From Lachnospiraceae bacterium (GTDB taxonomy: Bacteria > Bacillota > Clostridia > Lachnospirales > Lachnospiraceae), in contig CABJBK010000004.1 in the NCBI GenBank assembly GCA_902363825.1, positions 124,001 through 188,000 of the forward strand: a DNA stretch of 64,000 bases. Direction: 5' to 3'. Of the stretch, positions 43,189-52,254 are shown piece by piece (the first letter of the stretch is position 1; each line of letters begins with the position of its first letter). The translations under genes were made by a program, and so were the position numbers. Under the pieces are notes generated by a model. That model saw only the letters and a program-made list of their open reading frames with translations. It was not told the origin of the DNA and did no database searches.

Positions 43189-43701
43189 TTACTGTTTTGC
43201 GTCAAAGCCGCTGCTTCCAAGCAGTTCTCCGGTGTTATAAGCGTTTTTGTCGTAATTTGCCGTCTCAGGAGCCTGACGCAGACTTTTAAACAGGGTCAGG
43301 TCAAAGTTCACCATTTCAAGTGCCTGTTCAAGCAGAACCCGGTTCTGCTCGTTTACCGCAGACATCTCATCCAGGGTATGACGCAGACGATCACACAGAT
43401 CGGACAACTTCTTTTGTTCGTTCGGCTGTTTTTCCAGAAGATCTATCATTTTGCGTACGGTAAGTGTCTCGGCATCCTGTCCGAGTACATCCGCCATATC
43501 CGCAAGAACCCCGGATCTTTTTGTCTCGAGATTCTTCAAAATGCTGGTGACATCCTGTTCTTCATTTGTAATATCCTCTAATGTCCGGATGTCTCCCTTG
43601 ATGATCGCGTTCTTCTTGTCTGTCGATAACCCGATCAGCTTCCGGTAATGTTTTTCTTCTTGTTCGATTACGTCCAAAAGGTCGTCCATTAAACTGGCCA
43701 C
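43189..43701 (-). CDS. flgN: flagellar chaperone FlgN
   Basis: 170 residues, FlgN-like helical protein: LMDDLLDVIEQEEKHYRKLI, NAIIKGDIRTLEDITNEEQD, then VNEQNRVLLEQALEMVNFDL. Export chaperone for FlgK and FlgL, encoded just upstream of both FlgK genes. GTG start with GAGGAT upstream. Confidence 0.85.
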   Translation of the reverse strand: MASLMDDLLDVIEQEEKHYRKLIGLSTDKKNAIIKGDIRTLEDITNEEQDVTSILKNLETKRSGVLADMADVLGQDAETLTVRKMIDLLEKQPNEQKKLSDLCDRLRHTLDEMSAVNEQNRVLLEQALEMVNFDLTLFKSLRQAPETANYDKNAYNTGELLGSSGFDAKQ

Positions 43702-43722
43702 TGTCTTATCCTCATTCCTTGC

Positions 43723-44004
43723 TTAGTTGTTCATTGCATTGTAATGTGCTAAAAGTTTTTCTGCAAAATCTCCCGTATCAACCGAATAACTGCCCGTTGA
43801 CATTTTGTTTTTCAACTGAGAAACCTTATCTTCCCTGATATCTGAAGTTTCCGCAACTGCCTGTTTTGCGATCTGGTAGTCCTGCCCTGTCTGTGAGATA
43901 CTGAGATAATCCCTGCCATAAGACGCAGCATTTACGTTATATTTCGCAGATGTCTTTGTTGTTTTATATAAAGATGCTACCTGACTGATGGATTCTATAC
44001 GCAT
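43723..44004 (-). CDS. flgM: anti-sigma-28 factor FlgM
   Basis: 93 residues: N-terminal RIESISQVASLYKTT (unfolded secretion part), C-terminal DIREDKVSQLKNKMSTGSYS then DTGDFAEKLLAHYNAMNN, the conserved FlgM helix that binds sigma-28. Holds back late flagellar genes until the hook is complete and FlgM is exported. It lies at the head of the operon under its own sigma-28 promoter, giving negative feedback. Confidence 0.88.
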   Translation of the reverse strand: MRIESISQVASLYKTTKTSAKYNVNAASYGRDYLSISQTGQDYQIAKQAVAETSDIREDKVSQLKNKMSTGSYSVDTGDFAEKLLAHYNAMNN

Positions 44005-44061
44005 AACGGCATCTCCTTTCTTCCCTGAATTGCTAAGTTCCCAATGAACTTTCTAATGTAT

Positions 44062-44088
44062 TTATCGGACGAAATTGCAATTACATTA
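44062..44088 (-). promoter_or_regulatory. sigma-28 promoter of the flgM operon
   Basis: Minus strand: TAAT (44085-44088), 15 bases, TCCGATAA (44062-44069), ~58 bases before flgM. The -35 lies inside the last codons of murE, so the promoter overlaps that gene. Confidence 0.75.
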
Positions 44089-45562
44089 GCCCTTTTTTCA
44101 TTTCTTCCATAATCTCGGCAACTGCCTCGCGCTCATCAAAATGATATTTCACGCCTTTGATCTCCTGATAATTTTCATGGCCTTTTCCGAGCAGCACGAT
44201 CATATCGCCTTCTTTTGCATTTTCAATACAGTAGCGGATCGCTTCTTTTCTGTCATCGATCTCGATATATTTTCCGTTGCTTTTCGCAAGTCCGACCTTG
44301 ATATCGTTGTTGATATCGGAAATCTCCTCGTCTCTTGGATTGTCACAGGTGAGCACACACAGATCCGCCATCTCGCCCGTAACCTCTCCCATGTCATAAC
44401 GGCGCAGTTTGGAACGGTTTCCGCCTCCGCCGTAAACACAGATCAGCCGTTTTGGATGGTACTCAAGCAGCGTTGTGAGCACGCTTCTGGTGCTGACCTC
44501 GTTGTGCGCGTAATCGATGATGAGTGTAAATTTGTCCGACACCGGAACCATCTCCACTCTGCCCTTGACCTGTACCTCGCTTAACGCGGCAAGGATCGCT
44601 TCATCCCCGATACCCGCCAGATGGCATACGAGCATGGTCACGAGCGCGTTGTATACCGAGAATCTGCCCGGAATGTGTACGCGCGCTTCGCAGTCCATAC
44701 AGCCTTTGGTGTGGAAATGCATTCCGAGTTTTCCGTTCTCCTGTAAAAATCCGATATTTTCTGCCATGAGATCCGCCTGTTTTTCGCAGGAAAATGTTTT
44801 GACTTCACAGGTATGTCCTTTTAAAATGCCTTCCACATGCTCGTCATCCGCATTTACGATGCCGCATCTGCACTGACGGAACAAGAGGCTTTTGCACTCC
44901 ATATATTCCTCGAAAGACGCATGTTCCGCCGGTCCGATATGATCCGGGGAAAGATTGGTAAATACGCCGTAATCAAATTCGATGCCTGCGGTACGATCCA
45001 GTTTCAGTCCCTGGGAAGATACCTCCATGACCACATGGCTGCAGCCCTCTTTTACCATTTCACGAAACAGACGGTGCAGCTCATAGGACTCCGGCGTCGT
45101 ATTCTTGGACGGCAGTTTTTTATCTCCCGCAAGGGAACCGATCGTTCCGATCAGGCCGACTTTTTTTCCCGCGTGTTCCAGTACGCTTTTGATCATATAA
45201 GTCGTTGTCGTCTTTCCCTTGGTTCCGGTCAGTCCGATCGTTGTCAGTTCTCTTGCCGGATAACCGAAATACGCCGCTGACATGCAGGCAAGCGCTTTTC
45301 TTGCCGATGCCACGGAGATCACCGTGATCTCTGCCGGGATCTCCGCCAGATCCACTTCTTTTTCCACTACGATCGCCGACGCTTTTTTCGCCACCGCATC
45401 CGGGATATATTTGTGTCCGTCGGTCTTCGCACCGATCATGCAGACAAACGCCGTTCCCTGCTCTAATTTTCTTGAATCATATATAATGTCCGCGATCTCC
45501 ACGTCCATGCTGCCCTGCAGACAGGTGTATTCTATCTTTTCACAAAGTTCTCTTAACTTCAT
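44081..45562 (-). CDS. murE: UDP-MurNAc-tripeptide synthetase, meso-DAP type
   Basis: 493 residues from ATG 45562 (GGAGG nine bases upstream; the longer frame is not coding). Mur ligase: GLTGTKGKTTTTYMIKSV (ATP loop), VMEVSSQGLKLDRTAGIEFD, FTNLSPDHIG, and DNPRDEEISDINNDI, where DNPR marks the meso-diaminopimelate specificity. Adds meso-DAP to UDP-MurNAc-Ala-Glu in the cytosol. DapF, which makes meso-DAP, is encoded just upstream. Confidence 0.93.
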   Translation of the reverse strand: MKLRELCEKIEYTCLQGSMDVEIADIIYDSRKLEQGTAFVCMIGAKTDGHKYIPDAVAKKASAIVVEKEVDLAEIPAEITVISVASARKALACMSAAYFGYPARELTTIGLTGTKGKTTTTYMIKSVLEHAGKKVGLIGTIGSLAGDKKLPSKNTTPESYELHRLFREMVKEGCSHVVMEVSSQGLKLDRTAGIEFDYGVFTNLSPDHIGPAEHASFEEYMECKSLLFRQCRCGIVNADDEHVEGILKGHTCEVKTFSCEKQADLMAENIGFLQENGKLGMHFHTKGCMDCEARVHIPGRFSVYNALVTMLVCHLAGIGDEAILAALSEVQVKGRVEMVPVSDKFTLIIDYAHNEVSTRSVLTTLLEYHPKRLICVYGGGGNRSKLRRYDMGEVTGEMADLCVLTCDNPRDEEISDINNDIKVGLAKSNGKYIEIDDRKEAIRYCIENAKEGDMIVLLGKGHENYQEIKGVKYHFDEREAVAEIMEEMKKGLM

Positions 45563-45600
45563 CTTTATCCTCCATTTTCTTCTTTTTTTGTTTTCGCGAT

Positions 45601-45703
45601 AGTACAAAAGTTTCCGGATGTTGTCCGGCTGGGGACAGACTGCAATGCAGAATCTCTGCAGATTTGTCTGTCCCCGGCCGGACAATCTTCCAGACTTGTA
45701 CCA
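45601..45703. repeat. ~100-bp palindromic REP/MITE-like element
   Basis: Arms TTGTCCGGCTGGGGACAGAC (45621-45640) and its near-perfect complement at 45666-45685 (one G/A difference), around an inner GCAGA-ATC-TCTGC hairpin. Weaker outer pairing (GTACAA... with TTGTAC) extends to ~45601-45703. It lies in the murE-dapF gap. GGGGACAGAC-type arms occur in RAYT/REP-type repeats. No target-site duplication can be judged. Confidence 0.6.
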
Positions 45704-45783
45704 TTTTTGCGAACACAGATCCATCCGATTAAAAATCCGGCATTCCTGAAAATTCTCAAATTCAGAGTATGCGCAGAAACTTT

Positions 45784-46638
45784 TTATTGGTTCAAAATAT
45801 GTGATGCATCGATCTCTGACTCAAATACGGTATGGGACGGTCCGGTCATGAACATATGATTTGTTTTCTCGTCCCACTCGATATAAAGCGGTCCGCCGAC
45901 CTGCTCTACCGTAACTTTTCTGTCACACCGTCCGGTCAGGGCGCCCGTCACAACTGCCGTACAGCATCCGGTTCCGCAGCCGATCGTCTCTCCGGTTCCG
46001 CGCTCCCACTCCCGCTGCTTTACATAGTCCCGGCTCACAAATTCCACAAAGGTCACATTCGTCTTATTCGGAAACAGGCTTGTCATATGCTCAATCTCTT
46101 TTCCGTATTTTTCCACATCGAGATCCGCAACACTGTCTACAAACATTGCGCAGTGCGGGTTGCCCCAGGATACCGCCGTGATGTGGAAGGTGCGGTCTAA
46201 TACTTTTACCGGCTGATCCACAAACTGCGGAAGATCGGTATTGACCGGGATCACTTTTGTGTCTAAGCGCGGCTCGCCGATATCCGCACGGATATTGGAA
46301 ACCAGTCCGTCTTTCACCGTCAGATTCAGATGCTGCATCCCGCCAAGGGTTTCAATGACCAGATCCGTCTGATCGGTCAGTCTGTGATCGTATACATATT
46401 TACCGACACTTCGCAGCGCGTTGCCGCACATCTCACCCTCACTTCCGTCCGGGTTGAACATGCGCATACGGAAGTCCCCTTTATCCGACGGGCAGATCAG
46501 CACCATGCCGTCCGAGCCGATCGCGAAATGGCGGTCGCTCACAAATCTTGCCAGCTCCGGTAAGTTATTTAATTTCTGGTGGATTGCGTCAATATATACA
46601 TAATCATTGCCAAATGCCTGCATTTTCGTAAATTTCAT
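45784..46638 (-). CDS. dapF: diaminopimelate epimerase
   Basis: 284 residues from ATG 46638 (AAAGGAG ten bases upstream). FTKMQAFGNDYVYIDAI, the first catalytic Cys in EMCGNALRSVGKYV, and the second in TIGCGTGCCTAVVTGAL. Converts LL- to meso-diaminopimelate for peptidoglycan and lysine. Separated from murE by the palindromic repeat. Confidence 0.95.
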   Translation of the reverse strand: MKFTKMQAFGNDYVYIDAIHQKLNNLPELARFVSDRHFAIGSDGMVLICPSDKGDFRMRMFNPDGSEGEMCGNALRSVGKYVYDHRLTDQTDLVIETLGGMQHLNLTVKDGLVSNIRADIGEPRLDTKVIPVNTDLPQFVDQPVKVLDRTFHITAVSWGNPHCAMFVDSVADLDVEKYGKEIEHMTSLFPNKTNVTFVEFVSRDYVKQREWERGTGETIGCGTGCCTAVVTGALTGRCDRKVTVEQVGGPLYIEWDEKTNHMFMTGPSHTVFESEIDASHILNQ

Positions 46639-46757
46639 ATCGCTTATCTCCTTTACTTTCATCTTTCCCGATTTTTCTGGTAAAAACACGGGAAACAGGA
46701 ACACGGGCAGCAGCTTTTTGCCATCCACCCGTGCATGTTCAAACTCATTTTTATTTT

Positions 46758-47942
46758 TTAGCCATTCATCGCGCGATCCAGATCCGCGATAATATCGTCC
46801 GGATTCTCGATTCCAACGGACATACGGAGGAAGCTGCGTGTGATACCAAGTTTTTCTTTGACATCTTCCGGCGTATCTTCGTGCGTCTGTGTCGTCGGAT
46901 AAGTGATCAGTGTCTCGGTTCCACCAAGGCTCTCCGCAAACATGATCATATCCACATTCTTTAAGATCTTCATAACGGTCTCTTCACTGTCCACGGTAAA
47001 GGAGATCATTCCGCCAAATCCGGTCGTCTGTTTTAAGGTCACATCATAGTCCTTGTGATCTTCAAATCCGACATAGTAAACTTTCTCTACTTTTTTCTGT
47101 TCACGCAGCCAGTGCGCCACTTTCTTTGCGTTGGCGTTGTGCTTGTCCATGCGGACTGCAAGCGTCTTGATGCCGCGCAGCACCAGCCAGGAATCTAACG
47201 GAGCGAGCTGGCTTCCGTGGGATTTGATATGGATATTGATCTTCTCCGCGATCTCCTCGTCATCCTTTACCACTACGATACCGGAGATCGTGTCGTTGTG
47301 TCCGCCCAGATATTTGGTCGAACTGTGTGTTACGATGTCCGCGCCAAGTGTAAGCGGTTTCTGGAAATACGGTGTCAGGAATGTGTTGTCCACAACAGTC
47401 AGCGCGCCGATTCCTTTTGCGATCTCGGAAACAGCGTGAATATCCGCCACCTTCATCATCGGATTGGTCGGTGTCTCAATGAAAAACATCTTGGTATTCT
47501 TCTGTATTGCTGCCTGTACCGCATCCAGATCTGACATGTCAACATAGGTGTGTTCTATTCCGTACTTGCCAAACACATCCCCGATGATACGGAAGGTTCC
47601 GCCATAAATATCATCCGAAAGGATAATGTGATCACCCGGCTCAAGCAGGGAAAATACCGCCATGTTGGCAGCCTGTCCACTGGAAAACGCGAATCCACGG
47701 ATACCACCTTCCAGGATCGCCATGGTGCGCTCAAGCTCCAGTCTGGTCGGATTTTCCAGTCTGCTGTACGCAAAACCTGTGGTCTGCCCAAACTCCGGAT
47801 GGCGGAAGGTCGCCGCCTGGAAGATCGGCATGCTTACCGCGCCGGTAAGCGGCTCCGTTCCAAGTGCGCCGTGTACCACTTTGGAATCAAACGCGAGATT
47901 TTCTTTTGTATCAAAATCGGTATAATTGCTGAAATTTTTCAT
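46758..47942 (-). CDS. Cys/Met-metabolism PLP enzyme (cystathionine gamma-synthase/lyase type)
   Basis: 394 residues. MPIFQAATFRHPEFGQ, FAYSRLENPTRLELE, FAFSSGQAANMAVFSLL, VVDNTFLTPYFQKPL with the PLP Asp, THSSTKYLGGHNDTISG with the Schiff-base Lys, and SWLVLRGIKTLAVRM. Family members are cystathionine gamma-synthases, beta- or gamma-lyases, O-acetylhomoserine sulfhydrylases and methionine gamma-lyases; I cannot pick one. It is divergent from an AraC-type regulator with paired direct repeats between them, so it is likely controlled by it. Confidence 0.88.
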   Translation of the reverse strand: MKNFSNYTDFDTKENLAFDSKVVHGALGTEPLTGAVSMPIFQAATFRHPEFGQTTGFAYSRLENPTRLELERTMAILEGGIRGFAFSSGQAANMAVFSLLEPGDHIILSDDIYGGTFRIIGDVFGKYGIEHTYVDMSDLDAVQAAIQKNTKMFFIETPTNPMMKVADIHAVSEIAKGIGALTVVDNTFLTPYFQKPLTLGADIVTHSSTKYLGGHNDTISGIVVVKDDEEIAEKINIHIKSHGSQLAPLDSWLVLRGIKTLAVRMDKHNANAKKVAHWLREQKKVEKVYYVGFEDHKDYDVTLKQTTGFGGMISFTVDSEETVMKILKNVDMIMFAESLGGTETLITYPTTQTHEDTPEDVKEKLGITRSFLRMSVGIENPDDIIADLDRAMNG

Positions 47943-48046
47943 AATAAAAACCGCCTTTCTCTCAGGTTTTATCTTGTCAACTGCATAGTTTCGCCATTTT
48001 TAGTCTGTTTCCATTATATATGACATTATTTTGAAAGAATATCAAA

Positions 48047-48081
48047 ATAATGCTTTATACATTGCAGATAATGCTTTATAC
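48047..48081. promoter_or_regulatory. paired direct repeats, likely AraC-type operator
   Basis: ATAATGCTTTATAC occurs exactly at 48047-48060 and again at 48068-48081, 21 bp apart (two helical turns). This is the usual layout of AraC-family dimer sites. It lies between the PLP enzyme gene and the AraC-type gene, about 100 bp from the former and 160 bp from the latter. Confidence 0.6.
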
Positions 48082-48239
48082 TGAACATAACAGTTGTCTT
48101 TGAAATTTTCAAGAAATGATACAGATGGTCCGTCCATGGCACACCGCTCTTAGCAGTGCTTTTCCAGTGTGCCTAAGCGGGCTGACAGACAGTGTTGATA
48201 GAATGCCGCATTCCGGCGATAAATGTACGGAGGTTACAT

Positions 48240-49070
48240 ATGGAAAACTACGAAAAAACCGGGTATCTCACTACAAACTTCAAAATGTTCCACATCATCG
48301 ACCGGCAGAAAAAGGATTTTTCTTTTCACTACCACGATTTCAACAAGATCCTGATCTTTATCCGGGGAGATGTCAGCTACTGTATCGAGGGGCATTCTTA
48401 CGAGCTGCAGCCCTATGATGTGGTCTTTGTAAAAGCCGGAGAGATCCACCGCCCCGTGATCCACAGCGACGCGGTCTATGAGCGCATCATCATCTATGTT
48501 TCTCCGGATTTTATCAGTTCCTACCAGAATGAGAACTACGATCTGAACTACTGTTTCAAAAAAGCGCAGGAGGAAAAGTCCAATGTCCTGCGCATGGATT
48601 CTTTTCACCGCAGCAAACTCTACGAAGTGACCTGCGAACTGGAAAAATCGTTTTCGGATGCGGATTATGCCGGTGAGCTGTACCAGAATATCCTGTTTCT
48701 GGAATTTATGATCCAGTTAAACCGCGCAACGATCCACAATCACATCGACTATGTCAACACCAGCGCTTCCAATCCGAAGATCCTTGCCCTGCTTGATTTT
48801 TTGAACACGCATCTCACGGAAGATATTTCGATCGACCGGCTGTCGGAGCAATTTTACATCAGCAAATATTATCTGATGCACAGTTTCAAAGAGGAGACCG
48901 GCTACACGATTGGAAATTACCTGACCACCAGGCGCCTGCTCCGGGCAAGGGATCTGATCCGCGACGGCTCACCGATCACCGAAGCCTGCTTTGCCAGTGG
49001 CTTTAAGAACTATTCTTCTTTTTCGAGAGCCTACAAAAAATATTTCAAAAAAGCCCCGCGGGATCTCTGA
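48240..49070 (+). CDS. AraC family transcriptional regulator
   Basis: 276 residues from ATG 48240 (GGAGG eight bases upstream). N-terminal cupin: FSFHYHDFNKILIFIRGDVS, LQPYDVVFVKAGEIHRP. C-terminal double helix-turn-helix: HLTEDISIDRLSEQFYISKY, LLRARDLIRDGSPITEACFA, SGFKNYSSFSRAYKKYF and KAPRDL. A one-component ligand sensor of the cupin-AraC type; the ligand may be a sugar or amino acid. Divergent from the PLP enzyme. Confidence 0.93.
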   Translation: MENYEKTGYLTTNFKMFHIIDRQKKDFSFHYHDFNKILIFIRGDVSYCIEGHSYELQPYDVVFVKAGEIHRPVIHSDAVYERIIIYVSPDFISSYQNENYDLNYCFKKAQEEKSNVLRMDSFHRSKLYEVTCELEKSFSDADYAGELYQNILFLEFMIQLNRATIHNHIDYVNTSASNPKILALLDFLNTHLTEDISIDRLSEQFYISKYYLMHSFKEETGYTIGNYLTTRRLLRARDLIRDGSPITEACFASGFKNYSSFSRAYKKYFKKAPRDL

Positions 49071-49095
49071 TACGGATGCTCCCACGGGACTTTTT
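49055..49095 (+). terminator. terminator of the AraC-type gene
   Basis: CCCGCGGGA (49055-49063) pairs with TCCCACGGG (49080-49088), one mismatch, followed by five T. Stem overlaps the last codons of the gene. Confidence 0.55.
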
Positions 49096-49115
49096 CCATT
49101 CTTTCTTATTCTTTC

Positions 49116-51074
49116 CTACTCTTTTTTATTTGCTCCCTGATAAGAAAAGAACACGTCACTGCGGTTTTTCTTATCAAACATATCGTTATACTGTAAGATC
49201 TGATACTGATCCAGCATTTCTTTTTCTTCTCCGGTCGCATCGACGTAGTGCTTGTATTCCCCATCCTGCGTAGAATAAAAGCCGCGCGAGTTCATTGCCG
49301 GAACCTTCGTCTGCAGATCCTCCAGAAATTTATGATATGGCGTCAGCGGCAGTCCCGCCTTATCTAACACCATGGTGGACAGATAGTTGAGTGATGTATG
49401 CACATCTGTCTGCGTCTCTGAATCATAGTTTGTCCAGATGAAGAACGGCACGGTAAACAGTTCTTCCAGTTCATCGATCGTAAGCCCGGAAAGGCCTTTT
49501 CCGTTCATCTGACGGTAAAAGCTGCTGTTTAAGCTCGGCTGATGATCTCCGAAAAAGACGATCTCCACCTTCTGATCCACATTCGAGAAATAATTGATCA
49601 GTTTTTCCAGTGCCTGATCGCTGGTATTGACCAGGGACAGATACTGGTTTACATCCGAATAATAACCATTGGTCATCCGCACATTCTCGGTAAAATTCGG
49701 ATACTCATCGGTATAACCACCGTGATTTTGCATGGTAATGCTCATGATAAAGAGCTTCTCATCCGGATCTTTCGCCTCATACTGCGCGATGATCTTATTG
49801 TAAAGCTCCTCGTCCGTGATGTATTCACGCACAATGTTGCTCTGATCAAAATCATCGATAAAATAACTCTGGGTAAATCCAAGCAGCGGATAAACCTTAT
49901 TTCTGCTCCAGCCGGTCGCGTAATACGGATGCATGGACACACAGTTATAGCCATAGCTTTCGAGCGTGCTGACCAGTGAATAGGTATTTCCCGATACATA
50001 CTGCTGATACGCCACAGAGCCGCTCGGCAGATACGCCATCGTGTTTCCGGTCAGGAATTCCCACTCGGAGTTCGGCGTCTTTGCCCCGAATACCGACGAG
50101 AGCGCGCAGCCTTTTGTAATATTGGTATCCATCGAATCCAGAAACGGCGTCACTTCCTGATTTGTGCGCAGATCGCCAATCACGCCAAGATCCGCAAAGG
50201 ACTCATTCATGATCGCGATGATGACCGGTGCGTCCTCTGTTTCCTTAGCGACATCCGCATCCGCCGCCGTCGTTCCATACTTGTCTTCCAGTTCCTTTAT
50301 GGTGTCCAGCGAATAATCCGCCGGTTTTTCCACAAAGGAATCACGGATTCCCAGCACAAAATTCAAAATATAACCGTTGCGGTAGGTTCCTTTCTGTTCC
50401 CAGGTCTCTGTCACGATCGACTCTGCCTTGATCGCGATATGGGTGACCAGGACAACCGCCGCGCAAAGGCTGAGTGCCCGCAGCACATAGATCCGTTTAA
50501 ACGAAAGATTGATCCGCCGGATCCCAGCCACATACACGATTGATAAAATGACCGCCATTGCAGCTCTTGTATCCAGCGAAAAGTGATACTCAGACGCAAC
50601 GCTGAGCCCGGTGGAGATCGCTTTTAAATCTCCGAAGGTAAACTCATTCTGGCGGAACTGCCACACGAAGTAATTGATCCCGCCAAGCGACATCAGAAAA
50701 ATATGCGCTGTCATACAGGCGATCTTCGGACGCGCGGTAAGAAAAATCAGTCCCAGATAGACCACCGCGCAGCACAAAATATTTAAAGTCCATTTCTGGC
50801 TTGTGATCCTCGTACGATCCTCCGGCAAAAGCAGCATATGCTGGATCAGAAGTTCGGTAAACACACTGCTCACCGCCACCTCAAGCGCCAGCCATACATA
50901 GCTGAGTTTCGGTGTAAGTTCTATCGAAAGGCCTTTCAGCAGGAAATAAACCGCGCCGAATATAACCGCCATAAGCGGTGTTTTCCCGGAATAAAGACAG
51001 AAGCCCAACATAACCGCAAATGCGATCCCGCTCGTAATGCAGTTTCTTTTCTCAAATGTAAATCCAAATTTCAT
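49116..51074 (-). CDS. LtaS-family membrane phosphatase/synthase
   Basis: 652 residues. About five N-terminal transmembrane segments (1-215), then an extracellular alkaline-phosphatase-superfamily domain: IIAIMNESFADLGVIG (metal Glu), FGAKTPNSEWEFLTG (nucleophile Thr), MSITMQNHGGY and VFFGDHQPSLN (metal Asp-His). This is the layout of lipoteichoic acid synthases, which polymerise glycerol phosphate from phosphatidylglycerol outside the membrane; related enzymes are phosphoethanolamine or glycerol-phosphate transferases. Downstream of a flippase-like protein and a radical SAM protein on the same strand. Confidence 0.85.
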   Translation of the reverse strand: MKFGFTFEKRNCITSGIAFAVMLGFCLYSGKTPLMAVIFGAVYFLLKGLSIELTPKLSYVWLALEVAVSSVFTELLIQHMLLLPEDRTRITSQKWTLNILCCAVVYLGLIFLTARPKIACMTAHIFLMSLGGINYFVWQFRQNEFTFGDLKAISTGLSVASEYHFSLDTRAAMAVILSIVYVAGIRRINLSFKRIYVLRALSLCAAVVLVTHIAIKAESIVTETWEQKGTYRNGYILNFVLGIRDSFVEKPADYSLDTIKELEDKYGTTAADADVAKETEDAPVIIAIMNESFADLGVIGDLRTNQEVTPFLDSMDTNITKGCALSSVFGAKTPNSEWEFLTGNTMAYLPSGSVAYQQYVSGNTYSLVSTLESYGYNCVSMHPYYATGWSRNKVYPLLGFTQSYFIDDFDQSNIVREYITDEELYNKIIAQYEAKDPDEKLFIMSITMQNHGGYTDEYPNFTENVRMTNGYYSDVNQYLSLVNTSDQALEKLINYFSNVDQKVEIVFFGDHQPSLNSSFYRQMNGKGLSGLTIDELEELFTVPFFIWTNYDSETQTDVHTSLNYLSTMVLDKAGLPLTPYHKFLEDLQTKVPAMNSRGFYSTQDGEYKHYVDATGEEKEMLDQYQILQYNDMFDKKNRSDVFFSYQGANKKE

Positions 51075-51195
51075 AATGCATTCCTGTTCCTGTTTCTATA
51101 ATCTATCCCAATATACTTTCATTTTTCCCTACGCTACTATACCGCAAATCCGCGTCTTTTACAAGAGTCCGCCGGATTTCCCGCTTTTTTATGTA

Positions 51196-51231
51196 AGAAA
51201 AAACACATCCGCCTTTCTTTAGACAGATGTG
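51196..51231 (-). terminator. terminator after the flippase-like gene
   Basis: CACATC (51204-51209) pairs with GATGTG (51226-51231), with TTTTTT following on the minus strand. The stem overlaps the last codons of the gene. It would separate it from the LtaS-like gene. Confidence 0.5.
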
Positions 51232-52241
51232 CTTTGACTGTTTCTTTGTATGCGTTTCTTCCTCTGATGGTTCAGCGCCACGGCCGTCCCGATCAGAAAC
51301 GGAAATACGAATGTCGCAAAACGATATAACAGGGATGTGGACCCCGCAAGTCCTGTCCCGATCAATACGGAAAAAAGCAGTGTAAATACAAACTCAGTGG
51401 AACCGATCCCTGCCGGTGAAGGGATCACCGCCGCGAGCATCGCCGTCAAAGACATGACTGCCATTCCCTGAAACAGCGTAAGATCACACTCGGCACGCAA
51501 CACCAGATACGGGATCGAATACCAGCAGGCGAATTTCAGCAGATTTTTTAAGACCGCTGTAAAGATCAGTCTGCCATCCCGTAGAAGATCTCTCGTCGCC
51601 TCCTCCAAAATCCCGCAGTATTCGGCAAGCTGCGCCTTCTGGCGCTCTATTTTTCCGTTCAGTTTACGGTTCACCTTTTCGCTCAGCCACAAAAGCAACC
51701 GGTGAAACCGCGTCGAACAGCAAAACAGAAGCAGAAAACACGCCACGACCACGGTAATCCCATAGCCGAGCACGAGCATCCAGAGATACGAGCTGTAGTT
51801 CTGCTTAAAAAATCCAAAATTAAAGATCAAAAGAAGAACCGACAGGATCGCGATGCTCACTTTATGGATCACATACTCGATCATATACATGCCTGTGGAT
51901 TTTGAATAATCGATCTCTTTTTCATGGAAATAATAGATCGCCGCGATCCCCGCGCCACTGCCCAGCGTTGCCACACGGTAAAAGCTGCAGTAAAACGCGC
52001 TCTCCACACCGTCCAGATAACGAAACCCCGGATTATAATGACGCGCGAATGCATAAGTGATCCATCCTTCCACGAGCTCATAGAGCACAGACGCCGCGCA
52101 GATCGCAAGAATGACCTGAAAAGACGTCTGTTTTAACTGCTCCGCGATCGGCTTTGCCGAATCGCGGAATGTATACACGATCGCCGCTACGATCGCGGCA
52201 ACAAATATTAATTTTATGATCTGTTTCTTTTTTCCGCAGAT
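51219..52241 (-). CDS. lysylphosphatidylglycerol synthase TM-like / flippase-like membrane protein
   Basis: About 340 residues if started at ATC 52241. The first standard start (GTG 52178) has no ribosome binding site and cuts the first transmembrane helix (KKKQIIKLIFVAAIVAAIVY, in frame upstream). ATC 52241 lies nine bases after AAGGAG and no ATG, GTG or TTG is available; a one-base slip in the A-run at ~52230 would instead join the frame to GTG 52251. Roughly 7-8 membrane segments; signature TLGSGAGIAAIYYF and AAVIPSPAGIGSTEFVFTL are typical of UPF0104/MprF N-domain proteins. Likely moves or modifies a lipid. Follows the radical SAM gene by a few bases. Confidence 0.75.
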   Translation of the reverse strand: MCGKKKQIIKLIFVAAIVAAIVYTFRDSAKPIAEQLKQTSFQVILAICAASVLYELVEGWITYAFARHYNPGFRYLDGVESAFYCSFYRVATLGSGAGIAAIYYFHEKEIDYSKSTGMYMIEYVIHKVSIAILSVLLLIFNFGFFKQNYSSYLWMLVLGYGITVVVACFLLLFCCSTRFHRLLLWLSEKVNRKLNGKIERQKAQLAEYCGILEEATRDLLRDGRLIFTAVLKNLLKFACWYSIPYLVLRAECDLTLFQGMAVMSLTAMLAAVIPSPAGIGSTEFVFTLLFSVLIGTGLAGSTSLLYRFATFVFPFLIGTAVALNHQRKKRIQRNSQSTSV

Positions 52242-52254
52242 GAAAGATCACTCC

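Noticed and set aside
47943..48239. SAM (S-box) or T-box riboswitch ahead of the PLP enzyme
   Set aside because: No conserved S-box core or T-box sequence could be found; the region instead holds paired direct repeats.
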